Made by a program: the position numbers and the translations under genes
Shown: piece by piece, positions 58,990 through 64,000 of the stretch
Numbering within the stretch: position 1 is the first letter of the stretch
Layout: the number at the start of each line of letters is the position of its first letter
Origin: Cristatella mucedo
Lineage: Eukaryota; Bryozoa; Phylactolaemata; Cristatellidae
Length of the DNA: 64,000 nt
Direction: 5' to 3'
Assembly (NCBI GenBank): GCA_009760855.2
Contig: WPIO01000010.1
Span: 3,851,001-3,915,000 of the forward strand
Notes under the pieces: model-generated
The model's input: the letters and a program-made list of their open reading frames with translations, nothing else
Databases searched by the model: none
Told to the model about the DNA's origin: nothing

Positions 58990-60059
58990 CGATGCGCCTT
59001 CCACGCCTAGAGCGCCTCCCGCGCCGGAGCGCCGCATTCTCTGCGGAATGCCGGGAGGTCGCTTGCATTCGGCGTCTCACGCAAACTGCAAGCTCGACGC
59101 TGAGAGCTGAAACTGAAACCGGCGGCTTTTCCCCTGCAGGCCGCGGGCCACCGATTTCCCGCGACTTGCATGCCGCTTCGTGCAGCGCCGGCAGACGCCG
59201 GCTCGCGAGACCGAGGCCGCGCTTTTTCCGGTGTCGAGCTTGGCGCGGCAGGGACACTTCGGCCAACCATGAGGTGTGCGATGAAACAAATCGTGAGTCG
59301 GCGGGCAGTCGGCGGGCACGGCCCGCGCATGCTCTCAGTTTGACGACGGGGGTTCGCAAGCTGCTCGGGACACAAGCCGCGCCGTAACCCTGGCACCGTT
59401 CCCGGAGGCGCGTGCCTTTGGAACTAAGTATATTCGAGCAGCAGTTACGGCTGTCGGGATGACGCGCCCGCCGAAAGTCGGTCCCGACATCCTAGCGTTG
59501 ATTACCGGGTCAGTAGGTTTTCTTCACCACTCCGCTGAGAACGCTACCCTACAGACCGCCACCTTTCGGCGAAGGCGGTGCGCCTGCTGAGGCGCTATAA
59601 TTTTACTGCGAGCCACGTCGCGTAAGGCGCTTCGTCAAATTATATTCACCGCTAGCTGACGTAAAGTCAATGCCTCGGCCTGCGCTTTCTTTTGATGTAC
59701 CCTTCGACAGTGCGCGCGCGAGTGACGGCAGCCCGCGCCGCAGCCAGCCTACTCGCGGAAAGCTTGCGTAATTGGCAACTAATGGCTCACGGGCGCCACT
59801 CTCCCTGCTGTTCGACTTTAGCGCCCGCCCGAGCGGCCGCAGCTGCCCGTCCAGAGCTGCAGTTGGCTGCGTGCTCAGCCCAAAGGCGCTCGACGTCGAT
59901 CCGGAGCTATGAGCTATCGGATCGCTATGACAGCTATGACTAAGAGAACGACGAGCGAGCAGACAAGCAGACGCCTCGTAATTCATCCGGTGAGCGTAGC
60001 CGCTCGGTTGTCCGCGCCAGAGGCAAGCAGCAGGCAATCGTGCGCGTTAACGTCTGCTC

Positions 60060-60405
<346 letters not shown>

Positions 60406-60523
60406 TACCAACTCGGACTTCTACCGCTATTGGAGACGCGCATCTGTACTAAAGTTGTAAACTCGGCTGACAAGATGATGTGTCCTAGGGCAAACGCACC
60501 AGTTTATTGGAGCATTTACTGGG

Positions 60524-60755
60524 TCCTTGCGATTCGTCCTTTGTGTGCTTATGTGTGTTGATGCTGTACAGCTGCCACTAACTGTATTTACATGTTGACA
60601 CTGAGCATGTCGTCTCTAACCATGTTATCATTGTTGAAATTGTGCATGTAACCAGCAACCATTTGCTCATGCTTCCTGTACAGCAAATATAAAGGGCCTG
60701 GAAATAGATTGAGTTATCTGACGCGCTATACAAACGTATTATTATTGCTTTTATT
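60524..60755 (+). mobile_element. L2-like LINE 3' end fragment
   Basis: It is similar along its whole length to 17,219-17,456. It ends with 'gacgcgctatacaaacg' and a tattatt tail. Confidence 0.65.
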
Positions 60756-60759
60756 ACAG

Positions 60760-61885
60760 TATTACCCTCTCGGGATTGGCAGATCGTGAGTACGGCCTTC
60801 ATTTAATCGAGAGCAGAGTTGTCCCTGCACGCAAGCGAAGGTATTGAATTCGTTACCCAGAATGCAGTTCGCATCGTTAACCTTCGACTGCGGCCCTGAT
60901 AGGAAGTCGGCCGGTGAGTTCAGCCCCCTCCTCCCTCCCCCAATGAAGTGGGTGCGCTGTCTGCCTGGCAGAGGCGGCTGAGTCGCTCGCCACTCGGTTG
61001 TCTCGAATTGATGCTGCCGCAAACGCAACACGGCGTTGCCATGGCACGGCTCCGCAGTGACAGTGAGCCAGACTAACGAACGGATCGCCGCTGCACCTGG
61101 TGGACCTGCCAGATCGGACGAGTAAAAGGCGACGCGCTAGAAGACGCAGAATAAAAAAAAAACGATGGCTCACGTTTTCGTTGGCGCCGCCGCTCGTAAA
61201 TTAAGGCATCGAAAGCGTCCTTCGCCGGCCAAAAGCGTTCACCGCTCAGTGCCAGCTGCCCGTGCACGCGCGACGCCCTCGCTCGGAGGGCATCGGCGGG
61301 AAGCGCGAGTGCGTGAGCCGAACGCTAAACCATATTGTATATAATATTATATTATCATTATTATATATAACGGCTCGTCCGCCAGAGCAGTTCTTCTCGT
61401 TTTCTTAATTACTGCTCGCGCTCCGAACAGTGGGTCATTTCACGCATGCTCTTCCTCAGTTCTCGGTCAACGACTAAATACTGGGGGGAAAAAAGGCCTT
61501 TCGCTTTCAGTTTAGTCCGCCGTTAGGCGCCGCTTTTTTCCGGCACCCAACATGGTGTGTGTTTGCAGATCGTTACGTGCGATAGCCCGAGGTCAAATGC
61601 TCGCTGTCTTTTGACGGCAAGCGTGACCCATTTTTCTTCGCGATGTTTCCATCTGTCGACATGGCCGCTTGCGTATCTTTTCCCGGCTTTCGCATCTTTG
61701 TTCGACTTACCTATTCTTTCTTGGCTTCCGTCAACTTTGTGCTCTATTCAAAAGAACATCAAGCGGCTTCGCTAACAGCAATAATAATAAGTACTCTGTA
61801 TAGCACCCAAACTGAAATAAATCTTTATTCGTGAGCTTTACAACTCACATCAAGAGAAATACTAGCAACAGTTCATGACAAGCAA
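60760..61885. other. Unassigned sequence
   Basis: No domain was recognised. An AT palindromic tract lies at 61,330-61,372 (attgtatataatattatatt), similar in style to 36,823-36,882. The end (61,795-61,880) may be an old repeat shared with 15,466-15,540. Confidence 0.35.
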
Positions 61886-61889
61886 GATA

Positions 61890-62375
61890 TAATAAACGTC
61901 TTACGCTGACCCACAAGGCCCGCCACGGCTTGGCTCCTTCGTACCTAGCTGAACTGCTGCATCAGTTTCAGCCTGTTCGCGCCCTCAGGTCCTGTGTGGA
62001 CAATAAATTAGTTGTTCCATTCCTCCGCTTAAGGACCGTTGGTGACAGAAGCTTTAGCTCTCCAGGTCCTAGACTGTGGAACTCGCTTCCACAATTCTTA
62101 AGCAACGACAACTACTCTCCTACTACCGACTATGGCTCATCCTTTTCAGCGATCCTGAGCTGCTACTTCCATGCTACTCACTACCTCGATTGCTCTCCTG
62201 ACTCTGCCATGCTTCCCACTTTCTCTTTGTTGCGTGAGACGAAGTCTGTTGGCTACCGAATGCGTACCGAAAGCCGCTTAGGCTGTGAGTGCGCTATACA
62301 AAACTCTCCTGCGTAACACCCGCGTGGTCTTTATGACTTTGTGGAGTTACAGACGGAGATACACTACATTACATT
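61890..62375 (+). mobile_element. L2-like LINE fragment
   Basis: The plus-strand frame from 61,930 encodes APSYLAELLHQFQP then GDRSFSSPGPRLWNSLPQFL, the CR1/L2 C-terminal region. It then runs to a stop near 62,314. The 3' untranslated part 'gagtgcgctatacaaaactc', 'gttacagacggagatacac' follows. It is the best preserved copy of this region in the window. Confidence 0.85.
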
Positions 62376-62679
62376 TCATATCAGACTTGAGCAAGCTTTC
62401 AAACTACTCAAGTACCATGCTTAGACTGGCATACACAAGTACACTAGAAGACACTCGCGGCCGCTGGGTAGTAGAACGTCTGATTTGTAACGCACAACAA
62501 ATCATGCAAATCTAAGAAAATAACACCGGATGAAAGACTGCCTCGCTAGGGCGCTATGACAAAACATATCGCTCTTACCCTTATTCACGACGTGCACTGT
62601 TTCGTAATGCATAAGCACCTAAAGGAACACTTCACCAAGACAGAGCAAGTGTTTGAGGAACAACCGCAGGTTGCTAGCT

Positions 62680-63060
62680 ACTTTATAAATGTCTTCAAAT
62701 CAAGGGATGACGGTATGTCAGTTGGTGTTGATTTCCAAGCTTTATGAGCATATTAACTGAAGGCGCAGTCTCCAAGGGATTAGAAATTATTCACTGGCAA
62801 AATTAATCGACTAGAGTCGGAACACTTGGTGGTGCTATTAGAGACCTGCTGTGAAACTAATTCTGATGGGTAGGCCGGAGCAAGAGGACGGCGGCACTTA
62901 AAGTTGAGCGGCACCATTTTGAAGTCAATGCGCTGCGTGACCGGGACAGCCAGTGCAGATTTGTGAGCACTGCTGTAATGCGGCAGTTGCGACTACAATA
63001 GATAAGCCTAGCTGCCGAATTTAGCACCGAATGTAAGCGTCTTATGTTATTACGAGCAAC
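62680..63060 (-). mobile_element. L2-like LINE fragment, reverse orientation
   Basis: It resembles 21,570-21,960 and 18,480-18,900 in the same orientation, including 'tctccaagggattagaaattatt', 'gatgggtaggccggagcaag' and 'gaagtcaatgcgctgcgtgacc'. Confidence 0.65.
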
Positions 63061-63069
63061 TTACTGCCT

Positions 63070-64000
63070 GTGGACTCGGTCCTCGCTGATTCACAGTAGT
63101 TCCGTCACGGAAGACGACGCTGCGCCATCTGGCCGCTTGTCGGAAGTTCGCCATCTTTTTGCCACGTGACGCAAGCGCGCCATCTTGCGGCGTGGCCGAC
63201 ATATCTCGCTTTAGTTAATAGAAATAATTATTGTTATAACGTGCATGTAGTGAGTGACAGGTGTCCAGTCCCGATGTCACGGCACGGATGCGTTTACCTG
63301 CGCGACTGCAGATTCCTTGTCTAAGCAAGGCCGAATTCTGGCATCGCTACGCGAGTGAAAGTAGATGGACCTGTGGGGCGTAGCCGACGCACTCGATGAC
63401 CGGTCATTCGTACAACGAATGGGAAAAACGAGCCTTCGCGTGCATGCCTCGGACAAGTGACTCGGCGATGACCAAACGCCCCCACCCGCTTCGCTTCGAG
63501 GCAGCACGCGTGTTTCCTTCCTACTCTCCCCCATCCATTTCCCGCTCCCAGCATTGCTTGCCCTGCCGCTGTGGTCCTGCCTCGGTCGACGCCAATCGCT
63601 CTTGTCAGGCTAAGCACCTGCCTTGGCACGGCCGGCCATGTGACGCGTCGGGTGCGAAATCGTCGTCTGTCACATTTTGCGTCGCATGACGGTTGCGATT
63701 GCCAGCCAGCGGGCTCTCGGCGGTGGTCGGCAGCCGCGTCGCGCCTTTTTTTGCCGCGGCCCAATGCCTTGTGAGTCGTCGGCGCTTCCAAGACGCGGGC
63801 GGGCGGCGTTCGAAGTGGCTGCTGCCGCCGCCGCCGCTGCATTTTACGTCCTCTTAGGAAATGCGTCAGAGAGAAGACTTCCTGTGACTACCGTCGATTG
63901 TAGTTCTCGCTGCTGCAGTCGCCGCTTCTGCGGACATCCGCGGACATCGTGGCGTTTCAAGTCCAGCTTGCGATGCGCGAGGAGAGGAGCGCACAAAATG
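63070..64000. other. Unassigned GC-moderate sequence at the window end
   Basis: Overlapping open frames on both strands (63,277-63,842) carry no recognised domain. A short (ccg) run lies at 63,822-63,837. A gene edge could lie beyond the window. Confidence 0.35.

Overview
The window is animal genomic DNA, not bacterial. Three things show this: fragments of L2/CR1-type non-LTR retrotransposons throughout, tRNA-derived SINEs, and one intact developmental bHLH gene of the Neurogenin family. I cannot name the species. The gene and the repeats fit a bilaterian, perhaps a spiralian, and that is a guess.

Region 1 (1 to about 14,400) is very AT-rich. It is a decayed Polinton/Maverick or adintovirus-like element whose left end lies outside the window. 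Genes lie on both strands and most are broken by premature stops and frameshifts. I recognise a protein-primed family B DNA polymerase (minus), an adenain-type cysteine protease (plus), a probable penton-like minor capsid protein (minus), and a minor capsid candidate with a phospholipase A2-like domain (minus). There is also a phage-style HNH endonuclease with an AP2 domain (plus) and a tandem run of phage tail-fibre-like genes (plus). A compact minus-strand cluster next to the polymerase is unassigned. I see no integrase, packaging ATPase or major capsid gene, which may lie to the left of the window or be lost.

Region 2 (about 14,400 to 42,800) has intermediate GC and is a transposon graveyard. 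It holds at least ten fragments of an L2-like LINE in both orientations and five or six copies of a tRNA-derived SINE. The SINE shares the 3' tail motif (gcgctata-aa) with the LINE, which suggests LINE-driven mobilisation. One L2 copy is split by a SINE. A 30-bp perfect palindrome and several simple repeats also lie here. Only one segment, 22,540-23,590 on the minus strand, looks like a possible host or transposon gene.

Region 3 (about 42,800 to 60,500) is extremely GC- and CpG-rich. It carries the only intact recognisable host gene, a single-exon Neurogenin-like gene at 54,653-55,741 on the minus strand. Around it are long (CCG)n tracts, (CT)n and (CA)n tracts, a roughly 640-bp GATA array and several near-perfect inverted repeats able to form strong hairpins. 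Open frames over these tracts (poly-Pro, poly-Arg, poly-Ala, Ser-Leu, Tyr-Ile-Ser) are repeat artefacts.

Region 4 (about 60,500 to 64,000) returns to L2 debris and unassigned sequence.
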